This document shows, piece after piece, positions 6,629 to 17,800 of a stretch of DNA of 64,000 nt. The notes below the pieces were generated by a model. That model saw nothing but the letters and a program-made list of their open reading frames with translations, did no database searches and had not been told where the DNA came from. Within the stretch, counting starts at the first letter, position 1, and each line of letters starts with the position of its first letter. The position numbers and the translations under genes are program-made. The DNA is from Flammeovirga yaeyamensis. GTDB lineage: Bacteria; Bacteroidota; Bacteroidia; Cytophagales; Flammeovirgaceae. The stretch lies in the NCBI RefSeq assembly GCF_018736045.1, contig NZ_CP076133.1, positions 2,046,001 through 2,110,000 on the forward strand, in the 5' to 3' direction.

Positions 6629-8932
6629 TTACTTCTCTCTCGACATCGAATATGGAGCAGATTCCACTGAAGAACCCCATGCTTTATTAGGCTGAGGACC
6701 CATTTCAAACTCAATTTTACCACCCGCCATGATTTGATCATGCGTTAAGTAAGTTAAGTTGAAGTCTTTTCCATTCAATTTAGCCGATTGGATATATACA
6801 TTTTCTTCGCTGTTGTTGTTAGCGATTACTGTAAATGTATTTCCATTTTCTAACTTCATTGATGCTTTTTCGAATTCTGGAGATCCGATAATGTACTGAC
6901 CTGTACCAGGAGCAACAGGATACATTCCTAAAGCAGAGAATACAAACCAAGCAGAAGTCTGACCGTTATCTTCGTCACCACAAAGACCATCAGGTGTTGG
7001 GCTGTAAAGATCTTTCATCACTTTTCTTGTCCATTTCTGAGCTTTCCAAGGCTGACCTACATAGTCATATAAGTAAATACCGTGTTGGATAGGTTGGTTA
7101 CCATGTGCATACTGACCAGTTCCATATTTCTCATCAGCTACTTTCATTTCTGTGATCTCGTGGATTTCGAAACCATAGTAGTCGTGGTTAGCAATTGATG
7201 GAGTTGAGAATACTGAATCTAATTTGGCAGCAAATGCTTCTCTACCACCCATTAAATCGGCTAAACCTGCTGGATCGTGGAATACCGACCAAGTGTAGTG
7301 CCATGAAGAACCTTCTGTAAATGCTCCACCCCATGCTTCTGGAATGAATGGAGTTTGCCAAGAACCATCTTTCATTTTTGCTCTCATGAAATTAGTTGAT
7401 GGATCAAATACATTCTTATAGTTATTTGCTCTCTTCTTGAATAAATCAATTTCTGATTGTGGCTTACCTAGTGCCTCAGCTAATTTACTGATAGTGAAAT
7501 CAGCATAAGCATACTCTAAAGTTCTTGCAGTGTTTTCGTGAATACCTACATCGTAAGGGATATAACCTAAGTCGTTGTAATAATCTGCACCCATTCTACC
7601 TACAGAACCTAAAGGACCTTGTTGGTTAGAGTTCTTGATAATCGCTTCATATAATTTTTCGATATCATAGCCGCGGATACCTTTTAAGTAAGCATCTGCA
7701 ATTAATGATGCTGAATTTGAACCAATCATACAATCTCTGTGACCAGGAGAAGCCCATTCTGGTAACCATCCACTTTCTTCGTAAGTGTTTACCAAACCAG
7801 CCATAATCTGACCATCCATTTCTGGGTACATTACTGTGAAGAATGGGAAAACTGCTCTAAACGTATCCCAGAATCCATTATCAGTAAACATATATCCATC
7901 TCTCACTTCACCGTTGTATGGGCTGTAGTGAACTAGTTTATTGTTCGCATCATACTCGTAGAACTTTCTTGGGAAAAGTAAAGTACGGTACATCGAAGTG
8001 TAGAAGTTTTGTTTTGATCGCTCAGAACCACCTTCTACTTTTAATTTATTAAATTCTGTGTTCCACTCTAACTTAGCAGCATCAAATACTTGAGCGAAAG
8101 TTTTGTCACCAATCTCTCTATCCAAGTTAATTTGCGCTTGTTCTGGAGAGATAAATGATGAAGCCACTTTAGCAGTTACTACTTCACCTTCTTTTGTATC
8201 AAACTTTACATAAGCTGCAGTTCTATACGCTTCTACTTCTAAAGCATCAGAAGATTCTTTACCGTTCCAAGTACCTTGAGTAGTGAAAGACTTATCAAAT
8301 TGTACTACAAAATAATTTGCAAAGTTTTCTGGAACTCCACCTGAATTATTTTTAGCAAAACCGATAATTTTATTTTCTTCAGGAATCACCTTTACATAAG
8401 AACCTTTATGGTATGCATCTAACAATACGATAGATTCTGATGATTTAGGGAAAGTGAATTGGAATACCGCACCACGAGTGGTTGGAGTTACCTCTGCAGT
8501 GGTATTGTAAGACTCTAATTCAACTTTATAATAATGTGGTTTGGCAATTTCAGTTTCATGAGAATACTTTGATTGACGTTCTTTTTCTTTAAACTTCACT
8601 TCGCCTACCATTGGGAAGATAGAAAAAGCCGCATAATCGTTAATCCATGGTGAAGGCTGATGCGTTTGTTTTAAACCATTAATGCTATCTTTTTGATACA
8701 TATAGGCCCAACCGTCTCCGTTTTCATTGGTTTGAGGTGTCCAGAAGTTCATACCCCAGGGAGTAGCCACAGCTGGATAAGTATTACCTGTTGATAATTT
8801 AAAATCGGATAAGGTACCCACTTGAGTACTCACGTATGGAGTTAAATCAAGAAGTTCTTCTTTTGAGTTATCTGTTGAACAAGCCGTTAGTAACGCTGCA
8901 AGACTCAACCATATTAGATTTAATGATCTCAT
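6629..8932 (-). CDS. GH92 family alpha-mannosidase-type exo-glycosidase (lipoprotein)
   Basis: 767-residue enzyme of the calcium-dependent GH92 family, which removes terminal alpha-mannose or related sugars. A lipoprotein signal (LAALLTAC, C18) predicts membrane anchoring and surface or periplasmic location. The N-terminal beta-sandwich (about 25-280) opens with YVSTQVGT and GNTYPAVATPWGM. The alpha/alpha barrel follows, with FTDNGFWDTFRAVFPFF and the expected general-acid glutamate E540 in EGSSWHYTW. GDEDNGQTSAW (652-662) holds the acidic base region, then FSALGMYPVAPGTGQYIIGSP. All family hallmarks are present, so it should be active. It is the second gene of a pair, 48 bases after the stop of the barrel-less GH92-like gene. 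A terminator follows. Confidence 0.93.
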   Translation of the reverse strand: MRSLNLIWLSLAALLTACSTDNSKEELLDLTPYVSTQVGTLSDFKLSTGNTYPAVATPWGMNFWTPQTNENGDGWAYMYQKDSINGLKQTHQPSPWINDYAAFSIFPMVGEVKFKEKERQSKYSHETEIAKPHYYKVELESYNTTAEVTPTTRGAVFQFTFPKSSESIVLLDAYHKGSYVKVIPEENKIIGFAKNNSGGVPENFANYFVVQFDKSFTTQGTWNGKESSDALEVEAYRTAAYVKFDTKEGEVVTAKVASSFISPEQAQINLDREIGDKTFAQVFDAAKLEWNTEFNKLKVEGGSERSKQNFYTSMYRTLLFPRKFYEYDANNKLVHYSPYNGEVRDGYMFTDNGFWDTFRAVFPFFTVMYPEMDGQIMAGLVNTYEESGWLPEWASPGHRDCMIGSNSASLIADAYLKGIRGYDIEKLYEAIIKNSNQQGPLGSVGRMGADYYNDLGYIPYDVGIHENTARTLEYAYADFTISKLAEALGKPQSEIDLFKKRANNYKNVFDPSTNFMRAKMKDGSWQTPFIPEAWGGAFTEGSSWHYTWSVFHDPAGLADLMGGREAFAAKLDSVFSTPSIANHDYYGFEIHEITEMKVADEKYGTGQYAHGNQPIQHGIYLYDYVGQPWKAQKWTRKVMKDLYSPTPDGLCGDEDNGQTSAWFVFSALGMYPVAPGTGQYIIGSPEFEKASMKLENGNTFTVIANNNSEENVYIQSAKLNGKDFNLTYLTHDQIMAGGKIEFEMGPQPNKAWGSSVESAPYSMSREK

Positions 8933-8980
8933 TTCCTGTTAATTATATTATTTATTTAAGCTCAATTTTAATTGATTCGA

Positions 8981-10342
8981 TCAGTTATTTACAGTATCAA
9001 AATATACCTTTAATATCCCGCCTTCCATAATTTGGGAATATGTAATAAGGTTATTATTTAATTTTTTATCGTTAAAAGTCACTTTAGAGACTTTATTATT
9101 CAATTCCGTTCTGTTTTTCGCTTCTATCACTAAGTTTTTCCCATTCAATAGATCCAAACTTATTCTATTGAAAATTGGAGCATCTATCTGATAAGTTTCA
9201 TCAATATCTGTCAGTCTAAAACCCGTAGAAATAAACGAAAAGTACTCTACATTTAATGAGTCAATTGATGTGTTTTGTTGTAATTTTTTAGAAGCAAAAT
9301 CTACTTTCCCGTAAGAATTAGTAGTGGTCATTTTTGAAGTGAAACTCATTAAAGGATTATAATCTTCGATTTTATCAAAAGGATTAAAATGATGACTGAA
9401 GTAAACTCCAGAATAGAATTTTTCATTTTGAATATCACTTCCACCCTCTAAATAAAATTTCCCAAATAGACTTTCCCATTCATTCTGAGCATTGTTTACA
9501 GCCAAAGAGAAAGAATTATGACTTTCTGACCTCAATATATTTTTAGCCTCTCTGATACTTTTTCCTGAAAATGCTACCTTTACTTCAACCGCTTCATTTT
9601 CGTTGGTCATAAACGTAGCTACCCCTTTTAATTTCTTACTGTTAAGCTTTAATTTATTGGAGATTTTTTGATCATTGATTAAACGAAAACCATAATAATC
9701 TTTGGTAAACTTAATAGCAAAATAGACCTTAACCGCTTTGTTATTTTGTTGAATAACATTGTAACCTAATACTTCTCTAGGAGAGGTAGTATATAATTGT
9801 GCGTCGATTACCTTACCTGCATTTTTATATATTGGATCGATAATAATCTGAGCACTATTTGTATTCGGAAAGGTGTATTTTTGAAAAGCTACATTTTTCC
9901 CTGTAGTAAATACAGCAGTAATGTCTTCATTTGGTAAGTAAACCTCAAAAAAACCTGGTTCTAAAATGCTTTTTTGGGTATCTATTTGTAATTCAGGACT
10001 GATAAAATCAGTGTTATTGTCGATAATTTGAGTGGTTGTCGAAATTGAAATTCGCCCTATCAAGTCCTCCTTATTATCTAATTTGGCTTGCATAGAAAAC
10101 CCTTGATAAACACTATCTTTTAAATAAATGTCCTCATTAGATTTTTTACTATCAATTGAAGGAAATTGTACGATGTTAGACGTAGGCATACTCACCCCAT
10201 AATACGGTGTTTCGGTAGTATTAAAAAATACTTTCACTTGATTAATGGGCTTAATCAATTCTTTTTCCTTCACTTCTTGTTTACATGAGATGAAACAAAA
10301 AGTAAAAAATAAATATAAAAAGAAGTAAATATTCTTCTTCAT
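8981..10342 (-). CDS. GH92-like lipoprotein lacking the catalytic barrel
   Basis: 453 residues from the ATG at 10342. The frame extends 16 codons upstream, but the later start gives a proper lipoprotein signal (FFTFCFISC). By eye the first 320 or so residues follow the beta-sandwich of the GH92 enzyme encoded next: the ending NAQNEWESLFGKFYLEGGSDIQNEKFYSGVYFSH aligns with the neighbour's AAKLEWNTEFNKLKVEGGSERSKQNFYTSMYRT. The sequence then jumps to the GH92 C-terminal domain (FISTGFRLTDIDETYQI...IFNRISLDLLNGKNLVIEA...ITYSQIMEGGILKVYF). The central catalytic part with its acidic residues is missing, yet the frame is intact. It is probably non-enzymatic, perhaps glycan binding. It is the first gene of the GH92 operon. 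Confidence 0.75.
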   Translation of the reverse strand: MKKNIYFFLYLFFTFCFISCKQEVKEKELIKPINQVKVFFNTTETPYYGVSMPTSNIVQFPSIDSKKSNEDIYLKDSVYQGFSMQAKLDNKEDLIGRISISTTTQIIDNNTDFISPELQIDTQKSILEPGFFEVYLPNEDITAVFTTGKNVAFQKYTFPNTNSAQIIIDPIYKNAGKVIDAQLYTTSPREVLGYNVIQQNNKAVKVYFAIKFTKDYYGFRLINDQKISNKLKLNSKKLKGVATFMTNENEAVEVKVAFSGKSIREAKNILRSESHNSFSLAVNNAQNEWESLFGKFYLEGGSDIQNEKFYSGVYFSHHFNPFDKIEDYNPLMSFTSKMTTTNSYGKVDFASKKLQQNTSIDSLNVEYFSFISTGFRLTDIDETYQIDAPIFNRISLDLLNGKNLVIEAKNRTELNNKVSKVTFNDKKLNNNLITYSQIMEGGILKVYFDTVNN

Positions 10343-10748
10343 GAAGAAAGATATTATGGTATGGTTGCAAAAACACGCACTTCCGTGCAACTATGTGCAA
10401 GATATTTCTATAACTAGAATATTCAAAATTACATTTATTATTCTGCTTTTAACTTTAGATTTATTTGACTAAAAAAATATAAATCAAATATGATATCAAT
10501 TTCTGTAGATAAAGTGATCAATCGGGTGAATGAATAGAATTACATAAAAGGTTAGGAATCCTGTTATTTTATTTTAGATAATTGTCCAAGCTAAATTGTT
10601 AATTGACAACCAATAATCAAGCGAACAACAATAAATAATAAGCAATTAAAACTTTTGGAATGCAGATTGCATAAATATAAAGTAACAACAAATTTATAGT
10701 AATTTTCTAAGAATGTACTGCACTTATTTCTTAGTATAATAAATTCAA
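10343..10748. other. divergent promoter region, no gene seen
   Basis: About 400 AT-rich bases between the GH92-like gene (minus) and the SprF-like gene (plus). No coding frame, convincing hairpin or repeat is seen. It should hold the promoters of both operons. Confidence 0.5.
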
Positions 10749-11810
10749 ATGACTAGGCAACTACTAATATTATTATCACTAAACTTTGCCTTTTTCATCG
10801 GAACAACTACTAAAGCTCAGGATGCACATTTATCTCAGTATTATGCCGCACCCTTATACTTGAACCCAGCATTAGTAGGAACAGCCGGTGATGGAAGAGT
10901 GAATATGAACTACAGAAACCAATGGGTTGGAGTTCCTTCGAACTATTCCACCTTTATGGCTTCTTTCGATACTCCAATCCCAAAGAAAAATATTGGTTTA
11001 GGTGTTACCCTGCATCAAGATGTAGTCGGCACCAACTCTGGTTCTATTATGGACCGTTTTGTGATGAACTTTTCAGGAGGGTATAATTTAAAACTAAATA
11101 AAAAATACACCTTAAGTTTTGGTCTTCAATTGGGTTTTGAACAATCCTCTTTAGGATTTTATAAACTGTTATTCGGAGATCAAATTGATGATGATGGCAT
11201 CACAGGTGATCCAACAAAAGATAGAGTCGATAGAGAAAGTCATATCTATCCAGACATATCAAGTGGTGCACTTTTATATGGCAAAGACTTTTGGTTTGGT
11301 TTATCCGTATATCACATGAATCAACCAAAGATCACAAGATTTACTAACGGAACAGATTACTTACCTGTTCGATTTTCAGCACATGCAGGCTATAGAATTC
11401 CCCTAACCTATCGCTGGCATGGCACGGTTGCAAACTACGATGATCGCACAGTAAGTTTCATGATGCACTATCAATCTCAAGGCAAAAAAGATCAATTAAG
11501 TACTGGTGTAAATTTAAATTACAACCCTATCATTTTTGGTATCTGGTACAGAGGTCTCGTTGTAAAATCAAACGAAGATCCAAGTCAGTTTAACCACGAT
11601 AGTATTGTATTCATGTCCGGTGTTCAGGTGAAAAGATTTACCATAGGTTATAGTTTCGACCATCCTATTGGAGGTTTACAATTTGCCGAAGGTAATTCGC
11701 ATGAATTATCCATTAGATACGATCTTAATTTTTATCCGAATTATAGAAAAAAGAAGAGAAAAGGAAAAGTTGGAGTGCCAACTGACAAATGTCCAATCCC
11801 TAATCTCTAA
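10749..11810 (+). CDS. PorP/SprF family type IX secretion membrane protein
   Basis: Outer-membrane protein of 353 residues. It has a signal peptide ending TKAQ and then the family's characteristic start DAHLSQYYAAPLYLNPALVGT, with VNMNYRNQWVGVP and the strand FMASFDTPIPKKNIGLGVTLHQD. The remainder alternates strands typical of a barrel. The C-terminus is short and basic (YRKKKRKGK). SprF-like proteins are usually encoded just before a large secreted protein with a type B sorting domain and are needed to export or anchor that partner. Exactly this is seen here: the next gene starts 11 bases downstream. Confidence 0.92.
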   Translation: MTRQLLILLSLNFAFFIGTTTKAQDAHLSQYYAAPLYLNPALVGTAGDGRVNMNYRNQWVGVPSNYSTFMASFDTPIPKKNIGLGVTLHQDVVGTNSGSIMDRFVMNFSGGYNLKLNKKYTLSFGLQLGFEQSSLGFYKLLFGDQIDDDGITGDPTKDRVDRESHIYPDISSGALLYGKDFWFGLSVYHMNQPKITRFTNGTDYLPVRFSAHAGYRIPLTYRWHGTVANYDDRTVSFMMHYQSQGKKDQLSTGVNLNYNPIIFGIWYRGLVVKSNEDPSQFNHDSIVFMSGVQVKRFTIGYSFDHPIGGLQFAEGNSHELSIRYDLNFYPNYRKKKRKGKVGVPTDKCPIPNL

Positions 11811-11821
11811 CAGCAATAGCA

Positions 11822-14800
11822 ATGAAACTAAATTTACTATACATAACGTTTTTACTAATTCTAACAACAGGTCTTACCAACAACTCCTTTTCTCAAAGGT
11901 TAATGCAAGGTAATCCCCCTTCTGGTACTGATATCTCTGGAGGTGTTGTAGAAGCCTGCGACTTTTTGCTCACTTCATTTTATGTAGATGATCAAGGTTT
12001 AGGACCTATTACTAATTATAGTTGGAATTTTGGTAACGGAAATACTTCGACACTTGCTAATCCTACGGAAGCATTCACAGACAATAGTGGTTCGATAAAA
12101 GACTTTACGGTGACTGTATCATTTACACAAGGTGGTACTACGAAAACTTTAAGTACAACTGTTCGACTTAAACCCATCCCAACAATCGATTTTGAGTCGG
12201 ATGTCGAAACTGCTTGTGATGGTGCTAGAATCACCTTTACTAAAACCACAAATATTGATTTAGCGAGTTATGAATTCATTATTGATGGTAAAAGTTACCA
12301 AGACGGTCAACAATCACATCAATTGGCTCCAAAAGCAGATGGGTACGATGTATATCTAGTTGGTGAAACACTCGATGGATGTAAAGTCGAAACGTTTAAG
12401 CAAACCTATATCAACATTACGGAGAGAATCTACACGAACATTGATCCTACAATAGTTTCAAGTTGTCAGAGTTCACTTACTCAAACCTTTACTGCTGAAA
12501 CTTTTTTAGTGAAGGATGATTCTCCTGCTCCTGATATTACTTATACTTGGAATTTTGGTGATGGCACAACCTCAACAGATCAAAATCCAACACATACTTT
12601 TGATATAAGCAATGGTAAAAATTATACGGTTTCTGTAACAGCAACAAACGGTGGTTGCGTAGATACACAAACAGCAAATGTGTATTTGGGAGTATCAGAA
12701 AATATGTTTGATTACACTCCTCCGGCAACTTTTTGTGCTACCTATCCAGTGACTTTCAGACCTCAATTACCGGCTGATTTAGATGGAGAGCAAATCACAT
12801 GGAATTTTGGTGATGGAACTATCGTTTCTTCAAACGTACCTAATAATGTTGTTCATGATTTTTCGAATACAACAGGTGCTCCTGTAAATTATACCGTTAC
12901 GGCTACTTTAGATAATGGGTGTACATGGTCTGAAATTGTAACAGTACCATCAATGGTATTATCTGATATTTCAATTACAGCAGACAATACATTGTTCTGT
13001 TCGGATAATTTCTCGGTAAATATGAGCATCAATAATTTACATGATGTAAACAATTACTTTTGGAGAATAAGAGAGACAAATAGTACAGATTTCCCTAATA
13101 ACCCGAATCCAACATTCACATTTAATGCGGGTGGTACTTATACCATTCAATTAATTGCTAACGATAACGGAGAGTGTTTAATCGATGAGGTAGAAGTAAC
13201 TTCTACTCCTATCGACACACAAATTGTGGGTGTAGGCGTTGGTGTTAACTGTGCACCATACTCCACTACGCTATCGTATAATTTAAGTCAAGGAGGGATA
13301 GCAATTCCTGATAATTCTGTCACTAGAACATGGACAGTAACTGGTAGAACAAATGGGGTCAACCTAACAGGAACGGGTACCACTTTCCCTGTAAACAACC
13401 TTACGGCAGACGATTATGACGTTACAGTTGTATTAGATTTTGGAGGAGGCTGTACTTCTACAGATACAAGAGTGATCAATGTAGGAGAGCAAATTGATCT
13501 TGATTTTACTTTCTTCCCTGGTCCAGCGATCTGTAATAATACAACAGTAGATTTTACGAATACATCAGATAGAAAAGGAATTCCTGATGCTGATATACAA
13601 TATTACTGGGATTTTAATGTACAAGGTGCCCCTAATTGGCAGGCTGCAGGAAATGTAAACGGTAATGCTTCTCATACATTCAATGAATTGGAGGCAGGTT
13701 TTTATACCATTGGTTTCTATGCCGTTCAAAATGGTTGTGAAGCCATTCCAGTATTTAAACAAATTGAGGTGATTACTCCAAGAGCTAATTTTGATATGGA
13801 AATGTCATTGGCTTGTGATCCAACATCAATTACTATCGATAACTTATCTACTGGTGCAGAAGCGGGAGGTAATTATATATGGGATATTTCTGTAAGTGGA
13901 ACAGGAGGAAATAGAACTACTCAAATTATCACTACTGATATAAATGAAGATATACCTAATCACCCTGACTTTTTAGGTTTAAATATTGATTTTGGCGATC
14001 AAGTAACCGCATTATTGACAGTACAAAACTCAGCTTCAGTACCTTCAGTAACTCCACCAAACTTTTGTGTTGATGATTACGAGGTCATCATCACTATTCC
14101 TAATAAGCCTCCTCCAATGAATCCTCGTTGGGGATTGGCCAATAATAATTACACTAATCCTACTGAAATTTGTTCAGGTACAAGATTATATTTTGATCCT
14201 GCCGTAAATAACAACACTTACCCTGGTAGTTACTTTTGGAGATTTACCAATTTAACTACAGGTACAGAGTACACAAGAACCAATCGTAGACCAAATTTAG
14301 AATTTAACGAAGGAGGCGATTGGGAAATTGAAGTCACTGTAAATTATAATAATTCTGGCTGTACAGAAACCATCACAACTGGACCGTTCACAGTATATGA
14401 AATGGATTTCAGAATTGATGATGATGTAGATAATGTATGTATTGGCGAGCCTATCACCTATTTTGTAGAAACCGGCTATAAATTAGAAGCACCAAACATT
14501 ACTTGGGTTTGGGAAGTGAATGGCACCGATGTAAGTTCAGGTTCAGGACCTGTAGTAGATGATTTGGTTTGGGTGTATAATGATGTTTTAACCCCTCAAA
14601 GCGACCGCCATAGAGTAAGATTAAAAGTATATTCTGATGTTTGTGATAGAAATTCTAATACAGAAAGAACAAGAGTAACACAACCTGTACTTGATTTCAC
14701 AGGACCTATTGAAGATTATGTCTCTTTTGCTTTCAGATGTGATTATATCGAAACGTATATTGATCCAAACATTAATACGAACACAGTTTATAATCCTTGG

Positions 14801-17800
14801 AACTCTGATTTCATTTGGGAATTAGAGTATCCTGATGGCACAAAAACACCTATTACTCCTGACGGAATCGACAATTATATTTTCCGTTTTGATAATCTTA
14901 CACTCGGAACATACAAAGCATTTTTAGCAGTTACTGACGATAATGGTTGTACTACTTTAGACAGTCTAACTTTTGATGTCCCTGAAATTCCATTCAGCAG
15001 AGCCGCTTTCACGCCTTCAGAAGAAGAATTAGCTTGTCCAGGTTTTATTAATTTCACCGACCTTGCTGATGGTACCGATGGTAACACAATTCCTAGACAA
15101 GATGCCAATGGAAATGAAGTAAGTATTTCTGATTGGGTATGGAGTGTAACCCTCAGCGATGGCACTGTATACACTAAAAACGATGATCAAGGTGAATTTA
15201 GTTATTACTTTGAGCCTGGTGATTACAAAATCAGCATGGCTACCCGAGATACTGAAGGATGTATCATGTATGCCGATAGTATGAGCATCAATGTGGGTGG
15301 TGTAAAAGGAGATATCTACATTCATAAAAAAATTGGCTATTGGCCTTTAAACACCAATTTAGAAGCTATACCTGCAGACGTTTCAGGTGAGATTCAATCT
15401 ATTGAATACTTATGGACTCTTGGCAATGGTGGAGCAGCAAGTGGTCAAATTCCAAACGTAGATTATGAACCTGATTGGTCAGCTATACCTGGCTCATCAA
15501 TTAGTTACTTCCCTTTCCTATTCTTTAATTCATCAATTATATTAGTGAATGGTGACACAGTAGAATGTAGGTATCAAGCGTACGAAGATCCTTTAAATTA
15601 TGTCACTATTTTAAAGAACCCTGAAGTAGAAATCGATGATATTTTCATTTGTACTACTGAAGGGGATACAACAATCAATGCATTCGATCCGAATTTCCAA
15701 CTAACTGATATTGATACAACTCACTACAGTTATAAAAGTGAAATATTCTATCAATGGTATGTGGATGGTCAGTTAATTCCAGCAATGGATGGTGGAATGG
15801 ATTCCACTATCACTTTAACTTACTGTAAAGACACTACAAACTGTGGATATTTTGATATCAATCCAGACGATGTTGATGGTAGAGACTATACGTTAGAAAT
15901 ATGGTTGGATGCAGAATATATTGATAAGGTAGATCCAACACATAATCATACTGATCAAAGAGTGGGTTACTCTACAAGAACATTTAATGTAAAATACGAT
16001 CCAACTCCTGTAGCAGTACTTCCGACATTAAATCCAATTTGTTTATCAGATTCTATTTACATTAATGCTAGTAGCTCTGGTTTCCAACCTTATACAAGAG
16101 GTAACATCACTGAGTATCGTTGGAATATTACATCAGCTAATTCTTATTTAAAAGATACCACAACCACTGACCCTGAGTTAGGAATCATTTTCCCAGAAGA
16201 GGGTGATTATGATGTTCAGTTAACTGTCGTATCTGATAATATTTGTGCAGACTCTACAGTGAGTCAAACATTAAGAGTAAAACCATTACCTGTAGTTGAC
16301 TTTGAAGCTCAAGAGGTTTGTATTGGGGATGAAATGCTTTTCAATAACCTTACTACATTTGAGGGTACTGAAATTTCTACAGATCCAAGTATTATTCAAG
16401 AAGTAAAATGGTATTTTGATGTCGACAACTCACCTAATGATGTGGGTTCAACAGATATTAACCCATTATATACTTATCCTGCACCAGGTACATATAATGT
16501 ACTATTGGAAGTCTTCACGTTAGAAGGTTGTATGGAATCCTTCTCGAAGGAAGTGATTGTAAGAGAGCTTCCGACCATTACAGTGAGTGATAGTTTGTAT
16601 ATCTGTTTCGGTGATCAGGTAACATTATCAGTTAACGGAGGAACTACTTATGAATGGTCTACTGGAGAAACTACTCAAGATATTACCGTTGCTCCAATTG
16701 CAGATTCTTTATTTGTAGTGAAAGCATGGAATCAATACAATTGTTTAACTGTCGATAGCGTTAAGGTATTTGTTATTCCTGACTTCAGAGAGAGTCAAAC
16801 GATCTTTGTTGCATGTGAAGGTGAAGAGATTACTTTTGATGCCAGAATCAATGATTATGATGGCACTATTGAATCCTTCGAATGGGTAGATAATGGCAGT
16901 ACAGACCCTACGCTTACTGTTTCAACTCCAGGAGATTATACTGTAATTAATACGATAACTAGACCTGATGGCGGATCGTGTACATTTACTAAGACGTTTA
17001 CGGCTAGATTTAATCCTCTTCCTGATGGATTTGCAGTAGATACATTGGTGCACTGTTTCTCTGATGGTCCTATTACAATTGATGCTCCAACAGGCCCTTC
17101 ATATGCGTATGCTTGGGATACAGGAGAAAACACTCCATCTGTCATCCAAAATGCACCAGGTACTTACACGGTGACCATTACGGATACATCTGACACCACA
17201 AATTGTTCAACAACAACAAGTGTAGTTGTATTTGATCCACTTACTGATGCAGCATTCGCTTTCACCCAAGTTTGTTTAGGTACTGAGACTGAATTAACAG
17301 CTCAATATGAAAATCTTGATGGATTGAAAATTGAGTATCAATGGACATTAGGTTCGTATGAATCAATTACAACAGACACTCCTAATTTAACTTATGAATT
17401 CCCAGATTTTGGTGATCATGAAGTTACCTTAGTGGTCAACCCTATCGGGGGATGTCCTTCTCCTGCAGTTACCCAAACGGTAACTGTTTATGAACTTCCT
17501 GAACCTTCTTTTGATGTGGATGAAATTTGTGTTTATGGTGAAGCGGAATTTAATAATAACACCACTTACCAAGGAGTAAGAGCTCTAGAAGGAGGTTTTG
17601 ATATTGCGTTAATAGAATGGGATTTTAATTATGATGGTTCTACGCCAAACTTCACTTCTAATGAGTTCTCTCCTAGAAATGCCTATAATGAATCAGGAAC
17701 GTTTACCATCCTATTACAGGTAACAACAACGAATGGTTGTATTAAGCAATTTATGAATACACTTATAGTGCATCCTGAACCAGTTATTTCACTTACAGAA

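Noticed and set aside
8836-9030. Plus-strand frame opposite the GH92 start
   Set aside because: Antisense to the GH92 signal region and intergenic DNA, with no independent support.
11668-11913. Plus-strand frame bridging the SprF-like and giant protein genes
   Set aside because: It overlaps both well supported genes in another frame and has low-complexity Asn/Ser composition from that shift.
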